Of a stretch of 38,355 bases of DNA, positions 5,841 through 12,661 are shown piece by piece. The stretch is taken from IMG/VR virus record IMGVR_UViG_3300040801_000659, positions 1 to 38,355 of that record. One strand, given 5' to 3'. A program made the position numbers and the translations under genes. This DNA is from a virus. The notes beneath the pieces were generated by a model. The model ran no database searches, was not told the DNA's origin, and was given only the letters and a program-made list of their open reading frames with translations. Every line of letters starts with the position of its first letter. Within the stretch, counting starts at the first letter, position 1.

Positions 5841-5976
5841 AAAATGGGGGTAGGACTTTTTGAACAAACAAAACAAAACAAACGCCTAACTGCCTACCCC
5901 CGGAGTTATACAGGGGTACTTAGGTTTTTGGACTTCTGCCTTTCGGTACAAGCCTCACTCAACCATATACCCCTAT
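5838..5976 (-). terminator. Terminator with alternative upstream hairpins (attenuator-like)
   Basis: On the minus strand GGGGGTAGG (5901-5893) pairs with CCTACCCCC (5854-5846), followed by A and seven T (5845-5838): an intrinsic terminator with a long 38-nt loop. A competing hairpin pairs 5918-5912 with 5901-5895 (plus 5924-5920 with 5889-5885), and an earlier one pairs 5976-5967 with 5919-5910. Each excludes its neighbour, which is the 1:2, 2:3, 3:4 logic of an attenuator. It ends the SSB-like operon. No leader peptide is evident. Confidence 0.6.
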
Positions 5977-5980
5977 TTTT

Positions 5981-6232
5981 TTAAAAAGGTAAATCAGACT
6001 TATCTTCTTCGCTCAACTCCTGGTTCTGCTTCACAAGTATTTTAGCGTTACCCAGAATAGTCCCTTTGTTGCCAGCTTCGCGCTCCTCTTTAGTGGTTTC
6101 TTCGACTATCATGTAGTCGCTGTGTTCGCTGTTGGGTGTCTCAATGAGGACTGCATTTAGGTACACTCCCTTTTCACCCTTAAACAGCTTGTCTTTGTCA
6201 ATTTTCTTAACGTCAATTTGTAACTTAATCAT
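5981..6232 (-). CDS. Small SSB-like protein with DLPF C-terminal tip
   Basis: 83 aa, MIKLQIDVKKIDKDKLFKGE..., beta-rich, with an acidic tail ending EEDKSDLPF. That tip resembles the C-terminal peptide of single-stranded DNA-binding proteins, which recruits host SSB partners. Bacteroidetes phages often carry small proteins of this kind beside replication genes. It may bind ssDNA or only mimic the SSB tail; an OB fold cannot be confirmed by eye. The start forms ATGA with the 41-aa ORF upstream. It precedes the attenuator-like terminator. Confidence 0.6.
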   Translation of the reverse strand: MIKLQIDVKKIDKDKLFKGEKGVYLNAVLIETPNSEHSDYMIVEETTKEEREAGNKGTILGNAKILVKQNQELSEEDKSDLPF

Positions 6233-6354
6233 CTTATCTTTTTTAAAAATTCACTATTCTTTTTTACTGCGGGTTGTATAACCTCCCCCGTGTTCGGGTC
6301 TGCAATATCCTGGTCAATAGCCATCTTCATTAACTGCTCACGCGCTTTCCTCAT
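6229..6354 (-). CDS. Small ORF, 41 aa, possibly the 3' part of a frameshifted gene
   Basis: MRKAREQLMKMAIDQDIADP..., ending KKNSEFLKKIR, with ATGA overlap to the SSB-like start. The same frame is open further upstream (QSKRFEA before the ATG) until a TGA at about 6379. In the other frame an ATG at 6395 (MNHMTIDS) lies 15 bp after the previous gene. A single missing base near 6375 would join both parts into one ~54-aa protein, so either a sequencing error or a real frameshift is possible. No family recognised. Confidence 0.45.
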   Translation of the reverse strand: MRKAREQLMKMAIDQDIADPNTGEVIQPAVKKNSEFLKKIR

Positions 6355-6409
6355 GGCCTCAAAGCGTTTGGACTGTCAATTGTCATGTGATTCATATCTA
6401 AAGAAATTA

Positions 6410-6586
6410 CTAAAGTCCTGCTAATTTTTTATATAAAATAGCGTGTTGTTTTAATTCTTCATGCGTATATCCATTCACCTTTTTACCTGTTGAGAATGCT
6501 TTGTCCCTTAATCTTACAAGCCCCTTGTAGTTTTCAAAATACTGTGCTTGCATTTGTTCTGGTGTAAATTGCTCGAAAAAGTTCAT
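6410..6586 (-). CDS. Small hypothetical protein, 58 aa
   Basis: MNFFEQFTPEQMQAQYFENY..., ending HAILYKKLAGL; aromatic-rich and helical, TAG stop at 6412-6410. It is the first gene after promoter 6615-6645, with a leader of about 22 nt and an A-rich stretch before the ATG. It probably heads a short operon with the 41-aa ORF and the SSB-like gene. No family recognised. Confidence 0.65.
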   Translation of the reverse strand: MNFFEQFTPEQMQAQYFENYKGLVRLRDKAFSTGKKVNGYTHEELKQHAILYKKLAGL

Positions 6587-6614
6587 AACGTTTGTTTTTT
6601 AATGTTTGTTGAAG

Positions 6615-6645
6615 TAAAGATATATTTTTAAACAACACGTGTCAA
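6615..6645 (-). promoter_or_regulatory. Promoter, TTG-N20-TATCTTTA type
   Basis: On the minus strand TTGACACGTGTTGTT begins at 6645 and TATCTTTA ends at 6615, with exactly 20 nt between TTG and the -7 box. The upstream half matches the promoter at 28722-28752 at all but one of 15 bases (TTGACACGTATTGTT there), suggesting common control. It drives the 58-aa/SSB-like operon. Confidence 0.8.
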
Positions 6646-6665
6646 GTTTTTTAACACTTTTTTTC

Positions 6666-6697
6666 AAAAAAAACACCCCCTGCCGAAACAGAGGGTG
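6666..6697 (-). terminator. Intrinsic terminator after the HNH gene
   Basis: On the minus strand CACCCTCTG (6697-6689), loop TTTCGG, CAGGGGGTG (6682-6674), then eight T (6673-6666). The stem has 9 pairs with one G-T. It lies 20 bp after the HNH stop and about 20 bp before the next promoter, so it separates the lysis/exonuclease/HNH transcripts from the SSB-like operon. Confidence 0.9.
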
Positions 6698-6717
6698 CAA
6701 AACAAGACAAAGAAACA

Positions 6718-7224
6718 CTAAACCCATGCCCAATTTCTACCAGTCTTTATGTGAAAAATAGACTGTTTAGTTACGCCATATTTTTTAGAAATAACGCCAA
6801 GACTGATCCCTTTTGAAATAAGTTGTTTTATTTTAACAACGTCCTTTTCTGTTATTTTAGAAGCCCAGCATCTCGATCCATTGCAAAAATTAATCTTAGA
6901 AACGTCTTTGAGTCCATTGTCAAAAGCATGTTTGTTGTTTTCTGAATGCGTGACCCATTCTAGGTTTTCAATAGAGTTATTTAATTTATCTCCGTCCTTA
7001 TGGTTTATGCAGGGTTTATTATCAGGGTTTGGTATAAACGCCAAAGCAATTAGCCTATGAAGTTTGAATGTTTTGTGTTTCCCGTTGTAAACCGATAACA
7101 CTTTGTACCCGGTTTTTCCTTTCACCGTTTTTAAAATATTCCCAGTCTGTATGTTTCTTGCCCTGGCATAATTACTAATTTGATACTTACCCTCGTAACC
7201 ATCAATATCTTTCCATTTTTCCAT
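6718..7224 (-). CDS. HNH homing endonuclease with NUMOD4 and C-terminal HTH
   Basis: 168 aa from ATG 7224. Residues 1-30 (MEKWKDIDGYEGKYQISNY) are a NUMOD4 DNA-binding motif. The centre carries an HNH_3 domain (LHRLIALAFIPNP, CINHKDGDKLNNSIENLEWV) with the His-Asn-His nuclease core. The C-terminus (SLGVISKKYGVTKQSIFHIK) is a helix-turn-helix. Free-standing genes of this type spread by cutting alleles that lack them. The longer frame to 7314 would run through the promoter, so the domain-edge ATG is preferred. It has its own promoter, a structured leader and a strong terminator, as expected of a mobile cassette. Confidence 0.9.
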   Translation of the reverse strand: MEKWKDIDGYEGKYQISNYARARNIQTGNILKTVKGKTGYKVLSVYNGKHKTFKLHRLIALAFIPNPDNKPCINHKDGDKLNNSIENLEWVTHSENNKHAFDNGLKDVSKINFCNGSRCWASKITEKDVVKIKQLISKGISLGVISKKYGVTKQSIFHIKTGRNWAWV

Positions 7225-7311
7225 AAAAAATATCCTCACGCTTTCCCCGTGGCGGCGGGTACTAACGCAAGGATTTAATAAGTTTATTAGAGCCCGCCAA
7301 CTCATAATATA

Positions 7312-7342
7312 CAAATTTATATTTTATTTTTTGAATATGCAA
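7312..7342 (-). promoter_or_regulatory. Promoter of the HNH gene, with structured 5' leader
   Basis: On the minus strand TTG (7342-7340), 20 nt, TAAATTTG (7319-7312). The predicted leader is about 80 nt; in it GGCGGG (7298-7293) can pair with CCCGCC (7259-7254) around a 33-nt loop. Such leaders can restrict translation of homing endonucleases. The promoter sits just after the exonuclease stop at 7359. Confidence 0.75.
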
Positions 7343-7358
7343 ATAGAATAGATTTAAA

Positions 7359-8255
7359 TTATACAGGACAACTGCCCAATAAAGATTTGTTTTTATTTTT
7401 TGTTATTGCCGACTCCCTCGCCCTGCCTATTGCCCCGCACTCATCACAACGAACAACTGAATATTTATTTAATGGAGTAGCATAACACTTGCCATCTTCC
7501 CATGTTAGATTTTCAGATCCGCATACGCGGCATCTAATGCCATCATCATTATAATAAAGCCCTAAGTTTGGATGGTTTTTTATCCAGGGACGCAGCTTTA
7601 AATAAACCTCTTCAGTGACGTTTATATCTTCCCTATTGTATTCCTCCATTAATAACAAACTATCCTTTTCTCCATGTATGCAGCCCTTCCAGGTATTAAA
7701 CCCACCGTCATCCATTTTTACAGGAGTACCTAAAACCCTTGCAATAAAATCAAGTTTATTTGAAGAAAACAAAAACCGTTTTTTAGCCTCTTTCTTAGTG
7801 TCTACGGTTCTATATGGTGATGGAGGGTTGATGCCGTGTATAAGCCATCTTGTGTTTAATTTTGGCATATCGAAAGCGTCCACGTTATGACCTATAATGA
7901 CATCGGCGTGATCTACAAACTCCCACATACTTTTACTTATCCGCTCGTCATCCTCGCTTAACGACTCTTCAGGTGTCAACACATCGCTAAATATCTCTGA
8001 GTCAAAGAGCCACTTAGCAGCCCATGATAACATAAACCAATCGCTTTCAACCTGGTCAATGTAAACGTTTTGTTTCCATAGCCTCCAGACATACCCCTGA
8101 ACCGGGGCTGTCTCTATGTCGAGTATTAATATCTTTGGGATGGTGGTTTCTTCGGTTGTCTGTTTGTGGTGTCGCTGTCTGCCACTTTTTTCTCTTGCGT
8201 TAAGTATTAATTTATATTCTTCTTGTGTTATTCTTGGGCGTATTTTATTTACCAT
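7359..8255 (-). CDS. DEDD-family 3'-5' exonuclease with C-terminal zinc ribbon
   Basis: 298 aa. Exo I is ILILDIETAP (D46, E48), Exo II is IIGHNVDAFDMPKL, and Exo III is YNREDINVTEEVY (YxxxD), so all metal-binding acids of an RNase H-fold, DnaQ/PolB-like exonuclease are present. The C-terminal ~60 residues hold a CxxC...CxxC zinc ribbon (CRVCGSEN, CDECGA). No polymerase domain is attached. It probably degrades or processes DNA in phage replication, recombination or host takeover. The start forms TAATG with the zinc-ribbon ORF upstream. Confidence 0.85.
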   Translation of the reverse strand: MVNKIRPRITQEEYKLILNAREKSGRQRHHKQTTEETTIPKILILDIETAPVQGYVWRLWKQNVYIDQVESDWFMLSWAAKWLFDSEIFSDVLTPEESLSEDDERISKSMWEFVDHADVIIGHNVDAFDMPKLNTRWLIHGINPPSPYRTVDTKKEAKKRFLFSSNKLDFIARVLGTPVKMDDGGFNTWKGCIHGEKDSLLLMEEYNREDINVTEEVYLKLRPWIKNHPNLGLYYNDDGIRCRVCGSENLTWEDGKCYATPLNKYSVVRCDECGAIGRARESAITKNKNKSLLGSCPV

Positions 8256-8401
8256 TATTTTACTTTTTCTCCACAGTCAGGACAATAATGTACTGCCGTG
8301 TAAGTTAATAATCCTTTTTTTATTTCTTTGTGAATCTCGGTGTCTGCGAAATAGCCAGACCAACCGCAAGAACAATAATAAAGTTGACTATGATTTACCA
8401 T
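8255..8401 (-). CDS. Small zinc-ribbon protein, 48 aa
   Basis: MVNHSQLYYCSCGWSGYFAD..., ending YCPDCGEKVK. C10-x-C12 and C40-x2-C43 form a likely zinc site. The TAA overlaps the exonuclease ATG (TAATG) and the start overlaps the upstream gene by 7 bp, so it fits the operon without gap. It may act with the exonuclease, which has its own zinc ribbon. Confidence 0.7.
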   Translation of the reverse strand: MVNHSQLYYCSCGWSGYFADTEIHKEIKKGLLTYTAVHYCPDCGEKVK

Positions 8402-8982
8402 TTAAGTATAGGTATGCCCGCTTCTACAAATACATAGTTGCGGGTGAAGTCGTAACCAATGCCGCCTATAAACCTTTCATTCGCGTAATCCAGGGACAGG
8501 GCAAACCCCGCGTCAGCAGAGTTACCATATATCCGCATTTGCGCAAAAACAAAGTGCTGGTTCTTGTGTTGCGTTATTACCTCCGTAGGGGACAGTATTT
8601 GATACGAAAAGTCCCGGTGGGTGATGCGGTTGAACTGTACCCGTTCGTGTAAATACGCGCGTAATTTAGCATCCTGGAGGGTGTCGTAATATACTCGCTC
8701 AGTCTGCCACTCTGCAAAAATAAAAACCGTATCCGTAAGCGGGATGGTATCATGCTTTATTACCTCCACTTCTACCGGATACGGCTGGTGAATATATAGA
8801 GTATCAGCTACGGGTATCTCAGTTGGTATCTCGTATATTACCGTATCGTAAATATACGTAGTATCTGCCTGTGGGGTGTCCCCCTGGCATATCATCTGTT
8901 TAGCGAACAGCGCGCCCAGCACGAAGGCCACTAAAAAAACGGCAAGTAATATTAACCCCGCACGGTCTTTGCGTAACCCCAT
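8395..8982 (-). CDS. Membrane-anchored protein of the lysis module (DUF6808-like?)
   Basis: 195 aa from ATG 8982 (MGLRKDRAGLILLAVFLVAF). One N-terminal membrane segment (residues ~8-28) is followed by a long extracytoplasmic part with repeated DT(V/L) motifs (TTYIYDTVIYEIP, ADTLYIHQPYP, LTDTVFIFAEW) and a beta-rich C-terminus (YANERFIGGIGYDF...GIPILKW). Such anchored proteins are common next to Bacteroidetes phage endolysins; a spanin-like role in outer membrane disruption is possible. The ORF extends to 9021, but the first 13 codons overlap the previous gene heavily. Family assignment uncertain. Confidence 0.65.
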   Translation of the reverse strand: MGLRKDRAGLILLAVFLVAFVLGALFAKQMICQGDTPQADTTYIYDTVIYEIPTEIPVADTLYIHQPYPVEVEVIKHDTIPLTDTVFIFAEWQTERVYYDTLQDAKLRAYLHERVQFNRITHRDFSYQILSPTEVITQHKNQHFVFAQMRIYGNSADAGFALSLDYANERFIGGIGYDFTRNYVFVEAGIPILKW

Positions 8983-9161
8983 ATTGCAAATCCTATCATT
9001 AAATATGCCCATGCTGACCATGTGCCAAGAATTTCAACTGATAAGAGAAACAGCAGAACGGTCATCCCTGCGAAGTACCAAACGGGCCATTGCAGTTTTG
9101 ACTTTACCGTGTTACCAAATTGGGTAACTTTTAACTTTAAAAACTCGAATAGTGCTTTCAT
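8952..9161 (-). CDS. Small membrane protein, holin candidate
   Basis: 69 aa with a short amphipathic N-terminus (KALFEFLKLKVTQFG) and two hydrophobic segments (YFAGMTVLLFLLSVEIL and AWAYLMIGFAIWGYA) joined by a short turn, ending in a basic tail. Size and topology suit a class II holin, but several candidates exist in this module. ATGA overlap (9158-9161) links it to the gene upstream. Confidence 0.6.
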   Translation of the reverse strand: MKALFEFLKLKVTQFGNTVKSKLQWPVWYFAGMTVLLFLLSVEILGTWSAWAYLMIGFAIWGYAKTVRG

Positions 9162-9346
9162 TTGAATCCTGTTTTTTTTGTTGCTCTTTTGTTTGTTATA
9201 TTACAATCCTTGCGAAACCTCCTTTTGTAGTAAGGTATCCCAAGAAACTTTTTAACCTTAATAAATGACTCATAGGTAATCTGTGCATCGTCAGGGTTGT
9301 TATATTCGACGTAGTCACACTCCCATTGACTGAATAATGTTTTCAA
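9158..9346 (-). CDS. Hypothetical 62-aa basic protein
   Basis: MKTLFSQWECDYVEYNNPDD... with a strongly basic C-terminus (YYKRRFRKDC, NKRATKKTGFK). Soluble, no motif recognised. It lies between the endolysin and the small membrane protein, and is separated from the endolysin stop by a 30-bp AT-rich gap. Confidence 0.55.
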   Translation of the reverse strand: MKTLFSQWECDYVEYNNPDDAQITYESFIKVKKFLGIPYYKRRFRKDCNITNKRATKKTGFK

Positions 9347-9376
9347 TATTACGTAATTTATTTGAATAAACCAAAT

Positions 9377-9826
9377 TTAATTTACTTGGTAGTGGGGATA
9401 GTCCAACCATCGCCACGTACCACCCCACTCAACGGGCCTCTGAATGTCCCCGTATTTAATAAGCTGCTCCATAACCCCCATGACGTAAGCACCGAAAGAA
9501 CGCATCCCATCGAAGTCGTCCCATCGGATGTGAGGTTTAACACCATACCACGGCATAACGTCGACAGCGTGTGAGGGTTTCATATTGTGTTTGCTGAGTC
9601 TCTCGTACCCGTCCATGTAAGTAACTACGTGTTGAGGTTTAACTACCTTCCACCGCCCGTCTATGAAGCTCCTCCCCTTTTTGAATAACTCAAATTGATA
9701 CTGAGGAGAGCGGTAGCCGTGAATGATGGTGCAGTCCCTCCCCTTTATCACCTCGTTGAACAGGGTTTGAAGATCCGGGTGACAGGTTGCAAGTTTGTCG
9801 CGCGATGCTTTACTGAACTTTGGCAT
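9377..9826 (-). CDS. Endolysin, M15-family L-Ala-D-Glu/D-Ala-D-Ala peptidase
   Basis: 149 aa. Contains the M15 zinc-site motif HNMKPSHAVDVMPW (SxHxxxxAxD type), preceded by TIIHGYRSPQYQ, with the third ligand in DYPHYQ near the C-terminus. These peptidases cut cross-linked or stem peptides in peptidoglycan. There is no signal peptide, so release needs a holin. ATG 9826 forms TAATG with the upstream membrane-protein gene; the ORF could also start two codons earlier. Confidence 0.9.
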   Translation of the reverse strand: MPKFSKASRDKLATCHPDLQTLFNEVIKGRDCTIIHGYRSPQYQFELFKKGRSFIDGRWKVVKPQHVVTYMDGYERLSKHNMKPSHAVDVMPWYGVKPHIRWDDFDGMRSFGAYVMGVMEQLIKYGDIQRPVEWGGTWRWLDYPHYQVN

Positions 9827-10062
9827 TAGCAAGATGTTAAAAATACCGCCATGAAAAGAAATATAATAACTATAAGGGTTGAGTTTATAATAGAATGAGT
9901 TTTGTTATTTATTGCCATCTGCCATGTGGGCGCAACACTTTTAAAGCGATTGTCAATGTGGTCTAATATATCCTGTTTATCCTGGTCGGTTTTCTTTTTT
10001 ACAAGTTCAAACAGTTTCTGAGGACACTCCTCCCTTGATTCAATTTTCCATTCATCACTCAT
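9826..10062 (-). CDS. C-terminally anchored small membrane protein of the lysis module
   Basis: 78 aa: a charged, helical cytoplasmic part (ECPQKLFELVKKKTDQDKQD) and a single C-terminal hydrophobic segment (STLIVIIFLFMAVFLTSC). Tail-anchored topology next to the endolysin suggests a holin, antiholin or accessory role. TAATG joins it to the endolysin and an 8-bp overlap joins it to the preceding gene. Confidence 0.65.
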   Translation of the reverse strand: MSDEWKIESREECPQKLFELVKKKTDQDKQDILDHIDNRFKSVAPTWQMAINNKTHSIINSTLIVIIFLFMAVFLTSC

Positions 10063-10312
10063 GGCTTTTTTCTATTACAGTTATCCGCACCTCGTGCGAA
10101 TCAAGTTTAACATCGTGTTCTTTTATCTCTTTCTTAGCTTCATACAGTATGTCCTCCTGTGCCATCATAGTAGCCCTCAACCCCGATACCGTACCGCTCA
10201 GTTTCTCATTCGATGCTGAAAGGCCGTCTAACGACTTATCCAACCGTCTGAATATGTACGCCACCAACCCCAGAACTATGGGGGTTACTATACCAACTAT
10301 TATCCACTCCAT
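10055..10312 (-). CDS. N-terminally anchored coiled-coil protein, XhlA/spanin-like
   Basis: 85 aa. One membrane segment (EWIIVGIVTPIVLGLVAYIF) then a long heptad-patterned helix (LSASNEKLSGTVSGLRA, EDILYEAKKEIKEHDVKL). This resembles haemolysin XhlA-type or inner-membrane spanin proteins, which accompany holin and endolysin. No lipoprotein partner is encoded next to it. Confidence 0.65.
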   Translation of the reverse strand: MEWIIVGIVTPIVLGLVAYIFRRLDKSLDGLSASNEKLSGTVSGLRATMMAQEDILYEAKKEIKEHDVKLDSHEVRITVIEKSHE

Positions 10313-10495
10313 TTACTTTCTGCTATCTATCATTTGTTTCCCGGTTATCAAAAACACTACGAACGGTATGGAGAACATAAACACCGTGCCGCTTTTGTCT
10401 GCTAATATGTCAATGGTAAAGGCAAGGGATATGACAATAAGTGCCATTATCTTACTCCATGTTAACGTTACTGAGAAATTAAAAAAACTTTTCAT
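10313..10495 (-). CDS. Small membrane protein, probable holin
   Basis: 60 aa with two hydrophobic segments (KIMALIVISLAFTIDILA and GTVFMFSIPFVVFLITG), a basic start and a charged tail, as in class II holins. It is the first gene of the lysis set after the fibre genes; its start overlaps the beta-helix gene stop as ATGA. Confidence 0.65.
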   Translation of the reverse strand: MKSFFNFSVTLTWSKIMALIVISLAFTIDILADKSGTVFMFSIPFVVFLITGKQMIDSRK

Positions 10496-11907
10496 TGTCG
10501 TATTATTAATGTTTTACCGTTGTGTCTTAATGGGTTGCTACCTCCTAATGTAAATCGGGTTGGGGGAGTGTATTCAAATGCTCCTATGTCGGGGGCTGTG
10601 CCGGAGTAAGATAAACCTACGTCTGTGCCTGCGTCTATAAGGTCGGAAGTAGAAGCAAGTTTAAAGTAATCGCCAATGTCGGGTAATGAGCCATCAGAAC
10701 CACGATCAGCACCCAATATAGTAGCACATTCAGCTTTACTTGATGGTACGCTTATAAAGTCTGAAGTGTTTACATTTGAAGGACTGTCGAAATAGCTTCC
10801 ATAACAAACGGTATGAAATGGGCAGTCAAATGAATTGTATTCGTGTAGGGTTATAGAGTCCTGAATTTGTAAATCATACGTACCATTATCAAATACTAAA
10901 TTATTCTTATATATGTTTTCACGGGAAGTCCCACCAGTTGGATAATTTGTTGATAATATCCCTCTGCTTGAATTATTATAAATAGTATTACTATAACAGT
11001 TAAAATTAAACTTGTATCCACCTGAAGAGGTGTTCTCGTTTATACCATAAATATTAAAAGCAGAAATACACCTTTGCATGGTTATAGGGGTGTTCGAGTC
11101 GAATCCTAAAGCGGGCTTAAATCCATTGCCCGTACCGCTGGTATAACCCTCTGACTGTAACTCATTGTCCCACGCCCAACAACTGTCAAGTATAGCTACA
11201 TTACCGTGAAGGGTTTCAATCCCTTGATCTGCGTTTTGCCAAAACCTGCAACCAATCACCTTCAGTGTATCAGTAAAACTATCAGTAGTGGCAAAATATA
11301 TAATTCCTACGCCTGCATTTCCTGGGTCAGCATCCTGAGGATCAGCACACCATGAGAAATCGCAATTTCTGAATGTTGCTGTTCTACTATTATACCCCTG
11401 TATGCCTCGCCCGGCTATACTGTCTATAACAAGCCAATCAAAATACAATTCATCGCAGTTTTGAAAATACATACCGTGTGCCCTACCTTGGTCTGTGTCA
11501 ATAGCGAGTAACCTTCTCAAGGAAAATCTTTCAAACTTTAAATAACTCTGGTTAATAGCGTAAATGCCGTATAGAGATTCAGACGGAGTGGTGGATTGAG
11601 GGTAATTATTAAAATCAAATACTACTGAATCTGGGTGACCTGCTTCTGAAATAAGCACTATATAATTGCCAGACGTTCCGCTTACATTAACCGTCTGTTG
11701 AGAGTCGTAATCGTATGTGCCGGATAATGCGTAAACCGTATCGCCCGCTGAACATTGGTTCATGGCATATCCCACATTAAACCACGGATTTGATTTACTT
11801 CCATCGCCAGTATCATCATCTCCATTAGTACCAACATAATAAGGCTGTCCTGTAAGAACAATCGGGATTAACAATAATATTAATCCTATATATTGTTTAA
11901 AATCCAT
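10492..11907 (-). CDS. Secreted right-handed beta-helix protein (pectate-lyase-like fibre or depolymerase)
   Basis: 471 aa from ATG 11907. Residues 1-20 are a Sec signal peptide (MDFKQYIGLILLLIPIVLTG, then Q). The mature N-terminus has YYVGTNGDDDTGDGSKSNP, the cap motif of PL9/DUF1565 beta-helix proteins, followed by repeated short strands with Asn ladders (FRNCDFSW, VIGCRFWQN, YKNNLVFDNG). The C-terminus is a small basic module (RFTLGGSNPLRHNGKTL). It may be a polysaccharide-degrading spike. The same cap motif occurs in the 14143-16368 gene, which has no signal peptide. Export of a fibre protein is unusual. Confidence 0.8.
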   Translation of the reverse strand: MDFKQYIGLILLLIPIVLTGQPYYVGTNGDDDTGDGSKSNPWFNVGYAMNQCSAGDTVYALSGTYDYDSQQTVNVSGTSGNYIVLISEAGHPDSVVFDFNNYPQSTTPSESLYGIYAINQSYLKFERFSLRRLLAIDTDQGRAHGMYFQNCDELYFDWLVIDSIAGRGIQGYNSRTATFRNCDFSWCADPQDADPGNAGVGIIYFATTDSFTDTLKVIGCRFWQNADQGIETLHGNVAILDSCWAWDNELQSEGYTSGTGNGFKPALGFDSNTPITMQRCISAFNIYGINENTSSGGYKFNFNCYSNTIYNNSSRGILSTNYPTGGTSRENIYKNNLVFDNGTYDLQIQDSITLHEYNSFDCPFHTVCYGSYFDSPSNVNTSDFISVPSSKAECATILGADRGSDGSLPDIGDYFKLASTSDLIDAGTDVGLSYSGTAPDIGAFEYTPPTRFTLGGSNPLRHNGKTLIIRQ

Positions 11908-12661
11908 ATTTTTCTTTAAAGTAGTTATAAATTTCGGTCTCAGTTTCCGCACTTGTAGCCACACTTACAACCCCAGCTTTGAATGTCATACGTGTAAATG
12001 CAACTGACCCATCGTTAACATTGCCAACAGAAAACGCATCAGGATTACTCGAACCCGCATCCCCTGACACTTCGGTAACATTATTAATCTTCATGTAACT
12101 ATTTGCTCCATCCCACTTAAACGTACCAATAACCCACGTTCCATCCGGTATATCTCCCCCTGTGGCTGTAAGTGTAGCCCCGGAGTACATCGCAGGTCTA
12201 TCACTTGACCTTAGATATACCTTCCCTACCGCCGTATTGTTGCCGCCAAATAAAGCCTGGTTATCCGTTTCAAACCACTTTCTAAATACTGCATAATATG
12301 TAACAGGTTGATCAGCCGCAGCTATATTGACCCCTATATACTGACCTACCCCATCAAACGAAAGACTATCACTCCCAGGCTCATAATAAGGTGCAGCACC
12401 CGTTCCATCGGATGCGGTCAAGTGATTATCATTCCCGCTTAAATCATTGAGTTGCGTACAACTGTCCTGTCCGTCTGTGGTTATATTAGCAGAAGCGACT
12501 TCCCACCAGCCAAGTGTGCTATCCGTATTAGTTAATACATCGGGAACAGTAACCCCACCACTCTCATAAGTCGCCCTATTGCCGTTGTGCATTACGTTCA
12601 TCCCCTGCCCGTATAATATACCAGGCAGTATAATACTAAGAAGTATAAATAGTTTTTTCAT
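11897..12661 (-). CDS. Secreted concanavalin/LamG-like protein
   Basis: 254 aa from ATG 12661. A signal peptide (MKKLFILLSIILPGILYG, then Q) precedes a LamG/concanavalin-like domain marked by LNDLSGNDNHLTASDG, DSLSFDGVGQYIGV and WVIGTFKWDGANSYMKINN, as in carbohydrate-binding phage tail proteins. Its end (TETEIYNYFKEKYGF) is also typical of this group. TAATG joins it to the upstream fibre gene. It probably binds a surface glycan; whether it enters the virion or the cell surface is unknown. Confidence 0.8.
   Translation of the reverse strand: MKKLFILLSIILPGILYGQGMNVMHNGNRATYESGGVTVPDVLTNTDSTLGWWEVASANITTDGQDSCTQLNDLSGNDNHLTASDGTGAAPYYEPGSDSLSFDGVGQYIGVNIAAADQPVTYYAVFRKWFETDNQALFGGNNTAVGKVYLRSSDRPAMYSGATLTATGGDIPDGTWVIGTFKWDGANSYMKINNVTEVSGDAGSSNPDAFSVGNVNDGSVAFTRMTFKAGVVSVATSAETETEIYNYFKEKYGF

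Noticed and set aside
5913-5973. tRNA-like element: GGGGTAT and GTACCCC can form a 7-bp acceptor-like stem
   Set aside because: Only 61 nt long and without a T arm or a credible anticodon arm. It is better explained as part of the attenuator-like hairpins.
6718-7342. Group I intron carrying the HNH gene
   Set aside because: The genes on both sides are complete and no conserved intron core is visible, so a free-standing gene is simpler.
8116-8652. 178-aa plus-strand ORF across the exonuclease and lysis genes
   Set aside because: It runs antisense through three supported minus-strand genes and has no recognisable domain.
9372-9406. Promoter-like TAAATTTG after the endolysin
   Set aside because: The nearest TTG is 24 nt upstream rather than 20 and both elements lie at the end of a coding region.
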